This document shows, one piece after another, positions 53,711-63,485 of a DNA stretch of 64,000 bases; the stretch's first letter is position 1; the number at the start of each line of letters is the position of its first letter. The DNA comes from Bacteroidota bacterium. GTDB taxonomy: Bacteria > Bacteroidota > Bacteroidia > Cytophagales > Cytophagaceae. The position numbers and the translations under genes were made by a program. The notes under the pieces are model-generated. The model was not told where the DNA came from. It worked only from the letters and a program-made list of their open reading frames with translations, and did no database searches. The stretch is from assembly GCA_023428135.1 (NCBI GenBank), contig JAEYZG010000050.1, forward strand, positions 1 through 64,000, written 5' to 3'.

Positions 53711-54382
53711 TTAGTGTAGGACTTCTCTTAAAATCTTAACTGATTTTAATTCACCAAAATTTTCAATGTGTTTATTGAAAAACTGAAGAAGGATTTCAAG
53801 TAGCCTTTGACGGACTGAATTAGATATTTTTACAGGCTCAAAAAAATCTGATCCTATAAATTGATTTATTTTAGCTTCCTCTTCTTTCGTGAGGATTATG
53901 GCTGTTGAAGTAATTATATCTTTGGCAGATGAAGGGAAAATACCATGAAAGGAGGAAAGCTGAAATAGAAAATGGATATGAAAATTTTCATAATCTGATT
54001 CTAAAGAATCAAGGATGATAAGGCTTTTATGAAGGAAGAAAAATAAATCTTTATTAGCCTCCTCTTCCTTTAATGTTTTAATTAAAACTTCTGCAATCAT
54101 TAATGCGATTGTGGTCTTCTTCAGGTGATATGGAAGACTTTTATACGGCTGACTGCAGTGTATTTCTGAAATTCTGTTCAGATTGACATTATGTTTCTTG
54201 TAAACAATTAAATCAAGAATAGTGAGGGGCTGGAAAAGTGCAATTTTACTTTTGTTTTTGCTTCTAACCCCATTTACTATATAGCTTTGAATGCCGAGCT
54301 CACTAGTATAGATTTTGGCTATAACAGAACTTTCTTTATACTTAATGAAGTTTAAGACTATTGCTTCTGTTTTTACAAGCAT
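53711..54382 (-). CDS. recO: DNA repair protein RecO
   Basis: 223 residues. The N-terminal OB-fold TEAIVLNFIKYKESSVIAKIYT and the YIVNGVRSKNKSKIALFQPL segment are typical; the helical C-terminal part lacks a clear CxxC pair, as in many Bacteroidota RecO proteins. RecO loads RecA through RecFOR. Its ATG overlaps the porZ stop by one base, so the two are translationally coupled. Confidence 0.93.
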   Translation of the reverse strand: MLVKTEAIVLNFIKYKESSVIAKIYTSELGIQSYIVNGVRSKNKSKIALFQPLTILDLIVYKKHNVNLNRISEIHCSQPYKSLPYHLKKTTIALMIAEVLIKTLKEEEANKDLFFFLHKSLIILDSLESDYENFHIHFLFQLSSFHGIFPSSAKDIITSTAIILTKEEEAKINQFIGSDFFEPVKISNSVRQRLLEILLQFFNKHIENFGELKSVKILREVLH

Positions 54383-56667
54383 TATTCAATTACAGCGATT
54401 TTTGCTACCATTGATTCTTCACCGTTTTCTGAAGAAGAAAATACCAGGTAAGTTCCTGTTTCAGCTTTTTTACCGTTGTAATTTTTCCCGTTCCATGTTG
54501 CAGTACCTCCGGCAGCTTTTGTCTGGAAGATAAGGTTGCCATAAATGTCTGTTATTTTAACATTTGCGTTTTGGGCCAGGCCTGAAATTCCTACAATTCC
54601 TGAGAATCCTGGAGGAACAGGATTGGGGAAGATTTTTATATCTTGGAACTTATCAGTGCCTTCGGTGGATTCTCCCCGGAAAGAAATGAGCCCTTTGGAT
54701 GTTGCAATGAAAACTTCTCCGGTACTTTCCATAATTGCGACATCATTGATGATGTTAGAAAGTAATGGGCTATTATCAACGGTAAAATGGTGGATTACCT
54801 CAAGTCCAGTTTCACTAAGCAGCCAAAGTCCGTTTTCTGTTCCTATCCATTTTCTGTTTCCACCATCAACGGTAATACATGTAATAGATTCCTGGTAAAG
54901 GAGGGGATAACCTTCGTATATTGGCTTGACAGCGTCAATATTGGAAGTTGTTAATACTGAAGATGCATTATAGATAATTCCTATACCCTCAGTAGTTCCT
55001 ATCCACATATCTCCTTTTTTGTCTTCAGCCATACTTGTTACTACTTTTTGAGGTAACCCACCTTTCCCTGGAGTATTATCCAGATATCGATAGGTATTGT
55101 TTTTATCATTAAAAACAATTAGACCACCAAATGCTTTGTCCGGATTCATTCTTATCCATTTCTGGTTATAGCTGTCGATTAATAAATCAATGCCATATCT
55201 TATGCCGTCAATTGGGATTATATAATTCCTCCATACTGAATCTTTGCTAAGTGAGTGAAGCGCATATGAGGTGGAGGATGGCACGTAGCTGTTAAGAATC
55301 CACAATGTTCCATTCTTATCAACCTTTACATCGGTAGTAAGAACAAATGCCCCCTTTTTTCCTTCATAATCGATAAGTGGGGTATTAGTAGGATTGTAAA
55401 TCGTAGTCTGATTATTTTTTATTTCTAAAATACCATTTCCATAAGAGGCGAAATACAACTTCCCATTGGCAGGGTTATATCCACTATGAATAATATCTGC
55501 AATATTTGCCATATTTCCTGAGCTGGTCCAGGTGTTATTTTCAAATACGTTGTATTGACCGGGTATGTTGGATTTTAGATAGTTAGAGGTATAGCCTCCA
55601 CCACAAACTACAATTTTATCTCCATAAGCATCAACTTTAAATGCGAAGTCATTTAATGGAGCGTTTAACTGAAAATGTTGGGTAGAGCCATTCTTTACTT
55701 TAAACAGGCCACCGCCTTCCTGGTCTGCCACCCATAAATTGCCAGCCTTGTCAAATGAGGCTTCTTTGGGCCAGTTATAGGGGAAACCTGATTTTATTTC
55801 AAAACTTCCCAAATTTTCAACAATAAGAAGTTGGTCGTTCATGCAGCATAGCAGTTTGTTGTCACTTAGGTTGACAGAGGTAAGACCGCTAGAATATGGT
55901 AAGTTTGTTTTGTGCCATTTAAGGTTTGTATAATTATAAAAGCCATCATTAGGAGATCCTGCTATCATTGTCTCATTCAGATAGTTTATTGTCTTGATAG
56001 ATGAGGGAACTCCATCTTGAGATTGAAATATATACCAGTTGGAGTAGTCGAGAAGGTTGATGGTTGTTGAAACGGGTGCAACCATGAGCCCTTTGTCAGT
56101 TGCGGCATATAAGCTATCCCTATTCTGATCAAGTGAGCTAGAGTACACTTTTAGCGTGTTCCCGTTAGGGCCAATATTGGTATAAGATTCCTTTACTTCT
56201 TTTTTCTTAAGATTTATAATTATTAGCCCAAAATCAGTAGAAAGATATGCAAACTCGTTGTTGAAATTAATATGGTTAATGGCCTTACTTCCAATAATAG
56301 TTTTATTTTTTAGCTCACTCAGATTATAAATTGAACCATCCTTCTCAATAATATCAATATTGGCATCAGCGTAGGTTATGACTGTTTGGCCAGTGTATTC
56401 ATTATGTTTGATGCTGGTATAATCAACACCAGTGAGCCCATCAATTTTTGACAAAGGAGAAATACTGTTGTCTGTCTGGTCAATAACCGCCAGACTTCTC
56501 GGAGTGGCAGTGGCGTAAACTTTATTACCTGCTACTGTAAGTCCTGTCCAGGAACTATAAGGTAAATGAGTTCTCCAGCTTCCCAATGGAATGGAGTTTT
56601 GAGAGTAAGAACTTCCTGCTTGTAGTAAAAGACACAGGAAAATTAAAAGTATAGATCTAGATTTCAT
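54382..56667 (-). CDS. porZ: Type IX secretion attachment-complex protein PorZ
   Basis: 761 residues from the ATG at 56667, chosen over 56688 because it starts the signal peptide (RSILLIFLCLLLQAGSSYSQ) and leaves room for the -7 box. The mature start with LGSWRTHLPYSSWTGLTV leads into beta-propeller repeats (for example LYAATDKGLMVAP and LWVADQEGGGLFKV), a second propeller with two-component-regulator-like repeats (MWIGTTEGIGIIYN, RKWIGTENGLWLL), and a C-terminal sorting-type domain (IKIFPNPVPPG, ending AKIAVIE). This matches PorZ, which with PorU, PorV and PorQ forms the cell-surface attachment complex and binds anionic lipopolysaccharide. It is linked to recO, as seen in other Bacteroidota. 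Confidence 0.88.
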   Translation of the reverse strand: MKSRSILLIFLCLLLQAGSSYSQNSIPLGSWRTHLPYSSWTGLTVAGNKVYATATPRSLAVIDQTDNSISPLSKIDGLTGVDYTSIKHNEYTGQTVITYADANIDIIEKDGSIYNLSELKNKTIIGSKAINHINFNNEFAYLSTDFGLIIINLKKKEVKESYTNIGPNGNTLKVYSSSLDQNRDSLYAATDKGLMVAPVSTTINLLDYSNWYIFQSQDGVPSSIKTINYLNETMIAGSPNDGFYNYTNLKWHKTNLPYSSGLTSVNLSDNKLLCCMNDQLLIVENLGSFEIKSGFPYNWPKEASFDKAGNLWVADQEGGGLFKVKNGSTQHFQLNAPLNDFAFKVDAYGDKIVVCGGGYTSNYLKSNIPGQYNVFENNTWTSSGNMANIADIIHSGYNPANGKLYFASYGNGILEIKNNQTTIYNPTNTPLIDYEGKKGAFVLTTDVKVDKNGTLWILNSYVPSSTSYALHSLSKDSVWRNYIIPIDGIRYGIDLLIDSYNQKWIRMNPDKAFGGLIVFNDKNNTYRYLDNTPGKGGLPQKVVTSMAEDKKGDMWIGTTEGIGIIYNASSVLTTSNIDAVKPIYEGYPLLYQESITCITVDGGNRKWIGTENGLWLLSETGLEVIHHFTVDNSPLLSNIINDVAIMESTGEVFIATSKGLISFRGESTEGTDKFQDIKIFPNPVPPGFSGIVGISGLAQNANVKITDIYGNLIFQTKAAGGTATWNGKNYNGKKAETGTYLVFSSSENGEESMVAKIAVIE

Positions 56668-56685
56668 AATAAAAAGACACCTGCC

Positions 56686-56693
56686 CAAATATA
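56686..56693 (-). promoter_or_regulatory. Candidate -7 box for porZ
   Basis: TATATTTG on the minus strand, 18 bases before the chosen porZ start, is an exact TAnnTTTG match. It supports the start at 56667. No -33 box is evident. Confidence 0.45.
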
Positions 56694-56823
56694 ACTTCGA
56701 AAAACATTAATTATTACATTCACCTAAAAAGGAAAAGTGAATATTTTTTTTCAAATTTGATAAAATCCTGGTTTTATATAAAAAAATAAATCAAAATCCG
56801 TTTTATAAAACAAAGAGTTGAGT

Positions 56824-57882
56824 ATGTCTGTAAGAGTTAATTTACCTAAAAGTGAGTCATATTCAGTGGCATTGGCTGAAAAACTGACTTCTGAATTTTT
56901 TTCTAATAATTTAACTATTTCCGGCAGCCAGATTGTCCGATTTTGTAAAATAGAACAGGTTAATTTTTTTGTACTAAAAGTTTTAATGGATAAGTGGAAG
57001 GAGGAAACTACCAAACTTAGAAGTCCATATTTTGATTATGACAATGAGGAAGTTAAAAATGGGGTGGAAGTATTTTTAAATATTCTTTCAAACCACATAC
57101 TTATAAAGAAGGAATTTTTCCGCCCTCTGCTCCAAAAAGCCATTTATGAGTCTATTATTTACATCATAAATCCTAAAGAATATATAAAAACAGAGCTCCT
57201 TCAATCGGGACAAAATATTGAAGGGTTAAAGAAGAGTCTTAAATTCTATAAGGTCCACAAAAGATTTTCTGAAAGTATTATTAATAAGGTAAAGCCTGAT
57301 ACACAGGAAACGGAGTTTAATGAGATCGCAAGCCTCTATTCTGAAAACTCTGATTATTTTGATTCTATCCAGCCAATTCTTGAGCAGTTTTCATCATTGC
57401 TCGTAATCAATCCTAAAGAGTTTGTTTTAGAAGAACAGGTTACTGCTTTGAAAGTTGAAGAAAGAAAAGAAGGGAGTAGTAGTACTATTAAAAAATCAAT
57501 GGACATTCCAACTGGTATGGAAACAGCTTCCAGCCCGTCAAAAGAAAACACAACACTAAATCAGAGTTTTTCACGGTCTCAACTTACTTTGAATGATATG
57601 CTTAAGCAGCAAAATGTATCAGGTACGGGGATGCATGTGAAAAGCAAGATCTTTGATATCAAATCTGCTATTCCACTAAACCAAAAGTTTATTTTTATAA
57701 GTGAATTATTTGCAGGTCACAGTGGTGAATATGAAGCAGCGCTTACGGAACTAAATAGCTGTTCTGAACTTGAAGAAGCCAAACAATTATTAAAAGATAA
57801 ATATCTTCCCAAATGGAAATGGGATTTAAACCGCAAGACTGTTCAGGACTTTTTCGAACTCGTAAGTCGTAAATTCTATTAA
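56824..57882 (+). CDS. Conserved-looking protein of unknown function
   Basis: 352 residues from the ATG at 56824; a TTG two codons earlier is less likely. No signal peptide or membrane segment is seen. An N-terminal helical domain (about 1-200) is followed by a Ser/Thr-rich, low-complexity linker (about 210-270) and a C-terminal helical domain with NQKFIFISELFAGHSGEYEAAL and KWKWDLNRKTVQDFFELVSRKFY. The shape suggests a cytoplasmic scaffold or adaptor. It lies divergent from porZ and overlaps the rodA end by 4 bases. I cannot assign a function. Confidence 0.8.
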   Translation: MSVRVNLPKSESYSVALAEKLTSEFFSNNLTISGSQIVRFCKIEQVNFFVLKVLMDKWKEETTKLRSPYFDYDNEEVKNGVEVFLNILSNHILIKKEFFRPLLQKAIYESIIYIINPKEYIKTELLQSGQNIEGLKKSLKFYKVHKRFSESIINKVKPDTQETEFNEIASLYSENSDYFDSIQPILEQFSSLLVINPKEFVLEEQVTALKVEERKEGSSSTIKKSMDIPTGMETASSPSKENTTLNQSFSRSQLTLNDMLKQQNVSGTGMHVKSKIFDIKSAIPLNQKFIFISELFAGHSGEYEAALTELNSCSELEEAKQLLKDKYLPKWKWDLNRKTVQDFFELVSRKFY

Positions 57883-59177
57883 TGACTTAATAGTTGTCTT
57901 CTGTGAGCATCAAGTTTTAGGAATATAAATAGCAGGATTGTAAATGACCATAGTGATGATCCGCCATAGCTGAAGAATGGCAAAGGAATACCAATAACAG
58001 GGAAAATCCCGATAGTCATTCCTATATTTACCATAAAGTGGAAGAAAATGATGCATGCAACAGAATATCCATAAATTCTTGCGAATTTATCCTTTTGTCG
58101 CTCTGCAAGATAAATGAGGCGCATCATAAAAAGAACATACATTACAATAAGGATAGTACTCCCAAGCCAGCCATGTTCTTCTCCGATAGTACAAAAGATA
58201 AAGTCAGTACTTTGTTCTGGCACAAAGTCAAATTTAGTTTGTGTACCTTCCAGAAAACCTTTCCCAAGAAATTCGCCCGAGCCAATTGCAATTTTTGACT
58301 GAGTAACATTATAGCCTGCCCCGAGCGGATCTATATCAGGATTTACCAGAACGAGAATTCTCTTTTTTTGGTGGTCCTGTAAAACTTTGTTTACAAAGAA
58401 GTCTACACTGAATGCAGTTGCAATACATATAATGCAGCCTGCCAGCACAAAAGAAGATCTGATTACTAATGTCCGGACTCTGGTACTTTTCTTTCTTGAA
58501 GTGATAATATAGATAAGGGAGAGAATACCTAGTCCGACTACAATCTGAGCGATGGAGATAGGAGGAATTATAAGTGCCAGAATAAATAGAATAACACTGA
58601 CAAGACCAAGTATAAGTATGATTGGAGATAGTCCTTCTCTATATAGGACAAGAATAAATGCGCTGAAAACCAGTACAGATCCTGTCTCATTCTGCAGTAA
58701 TATACATATCGCTGGTAGTCCTATAATCAGGGCGCAGACTAGTTTAGTCTGCAGCTTTTCAAATTTAATATTGATTTTCCCTAAATAGGTAGCAAGTGCA
58801 AGAGCAGTTATAAACTTGGCAAACTCGGCCGGCTGAATTCTGAATGAGCCTATTTCAAACCAGGACCTGGAGCCTTTTGCTTCTGTTCCAAGGAATATAG
58901 TGGCGATCAGTAATAAGATCATCAACCCGTACATAATGTATGCAAAGGTGTTGTAAAACTTATAGTCAATTACAAGAATTAGTATAATAAGGACTATAGA
59001 TGTACCAATCCAAACCAACTGTTTCCCTGAGTTTAAAGAAAAGTCAAATATATTCTGATGTGCTTCCGCATCATATACTGCCGCGAACACATTCAGCCAG
59101 CCTGCAACCACGAAAAAGGCATAGAACCCTACGGTGAGCCAATCTATATTTTTGGATAAATTATCATCTTGACGCAT
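57879..59177 (-). CDS. rodA: Peptidoglycan glycosyltransferase RodA
   Basis: A 432-residue SEDS-family membrane enzyme polymerising lipid II along the cell side wall with PBP2. It has many hydrophobic segments, GAGYNVTQSKIAIGSGEFLGKGFLEGTQ, the catalytic-type DFVPEQSTDFIF and the C-terminal GIPLPFFSYGGSSLW. It is longer than E. coli RodA (370) through an extra loop of about 50 residues (KKSTRVRTLVIRSS to RILVLVNP). Last gene of the mre-mrd operon. Confidence 0.95.
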   Translation of the reverse strand: MRQDDNLSKNIDWLTVGFYAFFVVAGWLNVFAAVYDAEAHQNIFDFSLNSGKQLVWIGTSIVLIILILVIDYKFYNTFAYIMYGLMILLLIATIFLGTEAKGSRSWFEIGSFRIQPAEFAKFITALALATYLGKINIKFEKLQTKLVCALIIGLPAICILLQNETGSVLVFSAFILVLYREGLSPIILILGLVSVILFILALIIPPISIAQIVVGLGILSLIYIITSRKKSTRVRTLVIRSSFVLAGCIICIATAFSVDFFVNKVLQDHQKKRILVLVNPDIDPLGAGYNVTQSKIAIGSGEFLGKGFLEGTQTKFDFVPEQSTDFIFCTIGEEHGWLGSTILIVMYVLFMMRLIYLAERQKDKFARIYGYSVACIIFFHFMVNIGMTIGIFPVIGIPLPFFSYGGSSLWSFTILLFIFLKLDAHRRQLLSH

Positions 59178-59178
59178 A

Positions 59179-61011
59179 TTATTTTTTCAAAGCTGTCTTC
59201 TTCCTATGGATAAAATCTTTTTCCAGGATGTATTTTTCAATATGTGGTTTAGTGATGGTATCGTTTAGGTATTTTTCCATCATTAATCTAGCAATAGGTG
59301 CCGCAGTCATCGCTCCGAAACCCGCATTTTCAACGAATACTGCAATAGCAATTTTGGGATCATCTTTAGGTGCAAATGTAATATATACAGAATGGTCTTT
59401 CCCGTGAGGATTTTCAACTGTTCCCGTTTTACCACAGACCTTTATCCCGTCGATTCTATTAAAGATTGACGCAGTTCCTGCGCTCACAACCATTTCCATA
59501 GCGTCTATTACTACCGGGTAATATTTTTTATCAACTTTTGCGTAATGTTTTTCCTTGTATTGCTCCGGAACCTCCTTATTTTTTCCAATATATTTCACAA
59601 AATGTGGAGCATAGTAAAACCCTTGATTGGCAATTGTAGCTGCCATATTAGCCATTTGAATCGGTACAATCATTACCTCTCCCTGGCCAATATCAAGTGA
59701 TCGTATCGTCGAATGTTTCCAGCCATTATAACCATACCATTTGTCATAAAATTCTGGAGAGGGAATATAGCCTGCTTTCATATTAGGTAAGTCTACACCT
59801 AGTTTATGACCAAAACCGTATGACATGATTAAATCTCTCCACTGTATATAGCCTATTCTGGTATCCTTAAATTTATTTTCATTTTTCCCTTGTTGAATCA
59901 TGTTTCTGAATGCCATATAATAATATGGATTGCATGACCATTGGAGTGATCCAAGAAGATTTTGCGGGGATGGGTGGTTGTGGCAATTTGGTCCCCATGA
60001 TCTGTTACAGGCAAACGTAGTATGGGGCGTTAAAATTCCCATTTGTTGTCCTACAAGCGCTTGAACTATCTTAAATATTGACCCTGGAGGGTACATTGCC
60101 ATTAAAGGTCTGTTAAATAAAGGTTTTAAACTATCCCTCTCCAGTTTTTTGTAATTTTCAGAAAAGTGTCTGCCTGTCAATATATTAGGGTCATAAGAAG
60201 GGCTGGAAACAAAGGCAAGGATTTCTCCTGTCCCCGGTTCTATTGCTACTACACTGCCAATTTTATTTTCCATTAACCTTTCTCCGTACTGTTGAAGCTC
60301 CAGGTCAATGCTTGTATAAAGGTTTTCCCCAGGCACTGAAATGGTATCATAAATTCCATCTCTGAAAGAACCTTTTTCAACGCCTCTAACATTAACCATC
60401 ATGTATTTTACACCTCTTTGACCTCTTAACAGTTCTTCATAATTAGCTTCGAGGCCAGAGATACCAATGTAATCTCCCTGGAGGTAATACTTATTCTCTT
60501 GTTTTTCCAGTTGTTTTTTTGAAATTTCTCCAATGTACCCTAATGCATTGGCAAGACTATGGTGAGGGTAGGAGCGAATGGTTCTTGCCTGAGGGTAAAA
60601 TCCTGGATAATCAATCAGCAAGTCCTGCACCTTGGCAAAATCGGCGATAGAAAGTTGTTTTAGAAAAGCAGTTGGTTTTACTGTTGAATAATCCCTTGCT
60701 TCTTTGATTTTTTTAACAAATTCTTCCTTGGTGATTCCAAATAGTTTGCAAAAGGTAAGCGTATCCTTTATTTGTACTTCCTTTGGCACAACCATTAAGT
60801 CAAATACAGGGGTGTTGAATACAAGTATCTTTCCTTTTCGGTCATAGATCAGACCACGATAAGGATACTCGATTATGCGGCGCATGACATTGTTCTGGGC
60901 TTCAAATTTATATCTTGAATCCAGTACCTGAATAAAAAACAGTCTTACAATAAAAACTGCTCCAGTCAATATGAAAATCAACTGAACAATATTTTTTCTA
61001 TCTCTGAACAT
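59179..61011 (-). CDS. mrdA: Penicillin-binding protein 2
   Basis: A 610-residue class B transpeptidase: one N-terminal membrane helix, a pedestal domain, and a transpeptidase domain with the catalytic Ser in PPGSIFK (about residue 311), SCN (about 357) and KTGTVENPHGKDHSVY. It crosslinks the glycan made by RodA, encoded one base downstream. Confidence 0.96.
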   Translation of the reverse strand: MFRDRKNIVQLIFILTGAVFIVRLFFIQVLDSRYKFEAQNNVMRRIIEYPYRGLIYDRKGKILVFNTPVFDLMVVPKEVQIKDTLTFCKLFGITKEEFVKKIKEARDYSTVKPTAFLKQLSIADFAKVQDLLIDYPGFYPQARTIRSYPHHSLANALGYIGEISKKQLEKQENKYYLQGDYIGISGLEANYEELLRGQRGVKYMMVNVRGVEKGSFRDGIYDTISVPGENLYTSIDLELQQYGERLMENKIGSVVAIEPGTGEILAFVSSPSYDPNILTGRHFSENYKKLERDSLKPLFNRPLMAMYPPGSIFKIVQALVGQQMGILTPHTTFACNRSWGPNCHNHPSPQNLLGSLQWSCNPYYYMAFRNMIQQGKNENKFKDTRIGYIQWRDLIMSYGFGHKLGVDLPNMKAGYIPSPEFYDKWYGYNGWKHSTIRSLDIGQGEVMIVPIQMANMAATIANQGFYYAPHFVKYIGKNKEVPEQYKEKHYAKVDKKYYPVVIDAMEMVVSAGTASIFNRIDGIKVCGKTGTVENPHGKDHSVYITFAPKDDPKIAIAVFVENAGFGAMTAAPIARLMMEKYLNDTITKPHIEKYILEKDFIHRKKTALKK

Positions 61012-61527
61012 TTATCGTTTGCGGGAGAAAAGCAGAAACTGTAGCAGGGTGAAAACCCCGAAGGTAAATATTGAGCTTAATACAATTTTGCCTATGGCCT
61101 GAAAAAAGACATTAAGTCCCCAGGCTTCAATGGCAAAAAGAAGCGTATGATGAATAAATATGAGCACCGCAGCGTAAGAGGCAAACCATTGGAAACCAAG
61201 GGACTGGATGGATATTTCCATGGTAGCATCGTAACCACCTCTAGGGGTGAGCACATTTATTACATATGGTCGAATATAAGCTATGAAAACACAGGCTGCC
61301 ATATGCATCCCTATGGTATCATAGAATATATCAATTGTAAAACCGAATACCATGGCTATAATCATGGTGAGCATATGCGGAATCTCGTATGGCAGCATAA
61401 GTATAAAGCCAATATAGATATAGCAAAATGCCATATTGAAGAAGGCAAAATTTCTGAATATCAAAATTTGTAATACCCAAAACAGGATAATCAGAAGTAT
61501 GGGCATTATGATTGATCTGCTTCTCAT
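61012..61527 (-). CDS. mreD: Rod shape-determining membrane protein MreD
   Basis: 171 residues, almost all hydrophobic (about five segments). It is assigned mainly by its place between mreC (4-base overlap) and mrdA, and by length and hydropathy, as MreD is poorly conserved; DIFYDTIGMHMAACVFIAYIRP is the best-conserved segment. Confidence 0.88.
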   Translation of the reverse strand: MRSRSIIMPILLIILFWVLQILIFRNFAFFNMAFCYIYIGFILMLPYEIPHMLTMIIAMVFGFTIDIFYDTIGMHMAACVFIAYIRPYVINVLTPRGGYDATMEISIQSLGFQWFASYAAVLIFIHHTLLFAIEAWGLNVFFQAIGKIVLSSIFTFGVFTLLQFLLFSRKR

Positions 61528-62363
61528 TCGTCAGATGAATAATTGTTCTGGTTTTCCAGTGAATCTTTTTCGGCTTTAAGATAATTTTCGATAATATATA
61601 CGTATTTCAGGGTCGTAAAGTCAGTCGCCAGTTTAACATTGATTTTGTAAAATGGTTTTCCCTGATCTATTTTGAAATGTTGAATTCTTCCTATTAAAGC
61701 TCCTGGAGGAAACAGAGTATTGTAGCCTGATGTAACTACACTGTCTCCAATTTGGAAATGGTGATGTCTTCCCACATACTGAAGATCTGCTACAGCAGGG
61801 TCAATTCCTTGCCATTTCACAATTCCATCAATATCTCCATCTGCGATTTTTGCCGAAACACTCCATTTCTCATGTAACAACGATATAATTGTTGAGAAAT
61901 TTTCGGAGCAAGATTTAACTTTTCCGACAATTCCATCCTGAGCTATAACCCCCATACCAGGCTTGATTCCGTCGAGACTTCCCTTGTCTACTGTAATATA
62001 ATTGGTAAAACGGCTGGTGGAATTATTTACTACTTTGGCAGGGATGTAATTGTATTGGTTGGCTTTTAAAAATTCTGACTTATTACCAATGATAAAATCC
62101 TTTTTTTGATACTCTTTGGTAAGTAGCCGCTGCAGTCTTGCATTTTCTCCTGCAAGCTGAGTGTTTACATCCTTCAGGTTAAAATACTCAGTTACGTTGT
62201 TGGTAGTCTGAAGAATTTCACCAACAACGTAGTTTGAAGTATTAAAATAGGATGCGCTTTGATAACTGTTGTTTCTGATTATCAGCCATACGCATATAGC
62301 TTCGAGAATCAGAAAAAAAAGAAATGCCTTATATTGGTATAAAAAATGAAATAACCTGTGCAT
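61524..62363 (-). CDS. mreC: Cell shape-determining protein MreC
   Basis: 279 residues: an N-terminal membrane helix, a short coiled coil (LKDVNTQLAGENARLQRLL, about 60-80) and the periplasmic beta domains with YITVDKGSLDGIKPGMGVI and VVTSGYNTLFPPGALIGRI. MreC activates PBP2 in the elongasome. Overlaps mreD by 4 bases. Confidence 0.93.
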   Translation of the reverse strand: MHRLFHFLYQYKAFLFFLILEAICVWLIIRNNSYQSASYFNTSNYVVGEILQTTNNVTEYFNLKDVNTQLAGENARLQRLLTKEYQKKDFIIGNKSEFLKANQYNYIPAKVVNNSTSRFTNYITVDKGSLDGIKPGMGVIAQDGIVGKVKSCSENFSTIISLLHEKWSVSAKIADGDIDGIVKWQGIDPAVADLQYVGRHHHFQIGDSVVTSGYNTLFPPGALIGRIQHFKIDQGKPFYKINVKLATDFTTLKYVYIIENYLKAEKDSLENQNNYSSDE

Positions 62364-62370
62364 TTAAATT

Positions 62371-63396
62371 TTAAGTCATCAATACTGCTCTGTATTTATC
62401 AAATTCTTTTATGGCCATTCCGGTCCCTCTTACTACAGCGCGAAGTGGATCTTCAGCTACGTGTATCGGAAGTTTGGTTTTCATTGCCAATCTCTTATCA
62501 AGTCCTCTAAGAAGAGCCCCTCCTCCTGTAAGGTGAATGCCATTATCATAGATATCAGCACTGAGCTCAGGTGGAGAAATCTCAAGAGCTTTCAGCACAG
62601 CTTCCTCAATTTTTGAAACTGATTTATCAAGTGCAAAAGCAATTTCTGAATAAGTTACTTTTATGATTTTCGGAATACCGGTCATCAGGTCTCTTCCTCT
62701 GATTTCATAGTCTTCCGGAGGATTGTCAAGCTCAGTCAATGCTGAACCAACTTCGATTTTTACTCTTTCTGCAGATCTTTCACCAATCAGCAAGTTGTGC
62801 TGTCTTCTCATATAGTCAAGGATGTCTTTGTTGAAGACATCACCTGCCACTCTAATAGACTGTTCGCAAACAATACCTGAAAGTGCAATTACTGCAATCT
62901 CTGTTGTTCCACCTCCGATATCAACAATCATAGAACCGACAGGTTGTTCAATGTCGATTCCAAGACCAATAGCAGCAGCTATTGGCTCGTGTATCATATA
63001 AACTTCTTTTGCGCCTGCATGTTCTGCAGAGTCACGTACGGCTCTTTTTTCTACCTCTGTGATTCCAGAAGGGATACAAATGACCATCCTGTGAGATGCA
63101 CCGAAGAACCTTTTTCCTCCATCAATTAACTTAATCAGGCCTCTGATCATGTGCTCAGCAGCATGAAAGTCGGCAATTACACCGTCTTTTAGAGGTCTGA
63201 TGGTTTTGATGTTTTCATGAGTCTTCTCATGCATTTGCATTGCTTCCCGGCCAATGGCTCTTACCTTACCTGTAATCTTGTCAAGGGCAATGATTGATGG
63301 TTCATCAACCACAATTTTATCCTTATAGATGATCAAGGTATTTGCTGTTCCCAGGTCAATTGCGATATCACTGGTGAAAAAATCAAATAATCCCAT
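62371..63396 (-). CDS. mreB: Rod shape-determining actin homologue MreB
   Basis: 341 residues with the actin-type phosphate 1 motif IDLGTANTLIIYKDK, phosphate 2 motif IVDIGGGTTEIAVIAL (near residue 160) and adenosine motif LTGGGALLRGLDKRL. It forms membrane filaments that guide RodA/PBP2. First gene of the five-gene mreB-mreC-mreD-mrdA-rodA operon. Confidence 0.97.
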   Translation of the reverse strand: MGLFDFFTSDIAIDLGTANTLIIYKDKIVVDEPSIIALDKITGKVRAIGREAMQMHEKTHENIKTIRPLKDGVIADFHAAEHMIRGLIKLIDGGKRFFGASHRMVICIPSGITEVEKRAVRDSAEHAGAKEVYMIHEPIAAAIGLGIDIEQPVGSMIVDIGGGTTEIAVIALSGIVCEQSIRVAGDVFNKDILDYMRRQHNLLIGERSAERVKIEVGSALTELDNPPEDYEIRGRDLMTGIPKIIKVTYSEIAFALDKSVSKIEEAVLKALEISPPELSADIYDNGIHLTGGGALLRGLDKRLAMKTKLPIHVAEDPLRAVVRGTGMAIKEFDKYRAVLMT

Positions 63397-63439
63397 GCTT
63401 ATTAAAAATCCTGATTTAAACTAATCCTTTTAATACTGT

Positions 63440-63468
63440 GAAATTTACAAATTTGTTTTTAAATCAAA
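63440..63468 (-). promoter_or_regulatory. Candidate promoter for the mre operon
   Basis: On the minus strand TTTG (63468-63465), 17 bases, then TAAATTTC (63447-63440), one base from TAnnTTTG, 44 bases before the mreB start. Confidence 0.4.
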
Positions 63469-63485
63469 AGAAATTATACTCATTT

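Noticed and set aside
54382..56667. Two-component regulator or sensor protein
   Set aside because: The propeller repeats resemble those of hybrid sensors, but there is no membrane helix, kinase or receiver domain; the signal peptide and sorting-type C-terminus fit PorZ.
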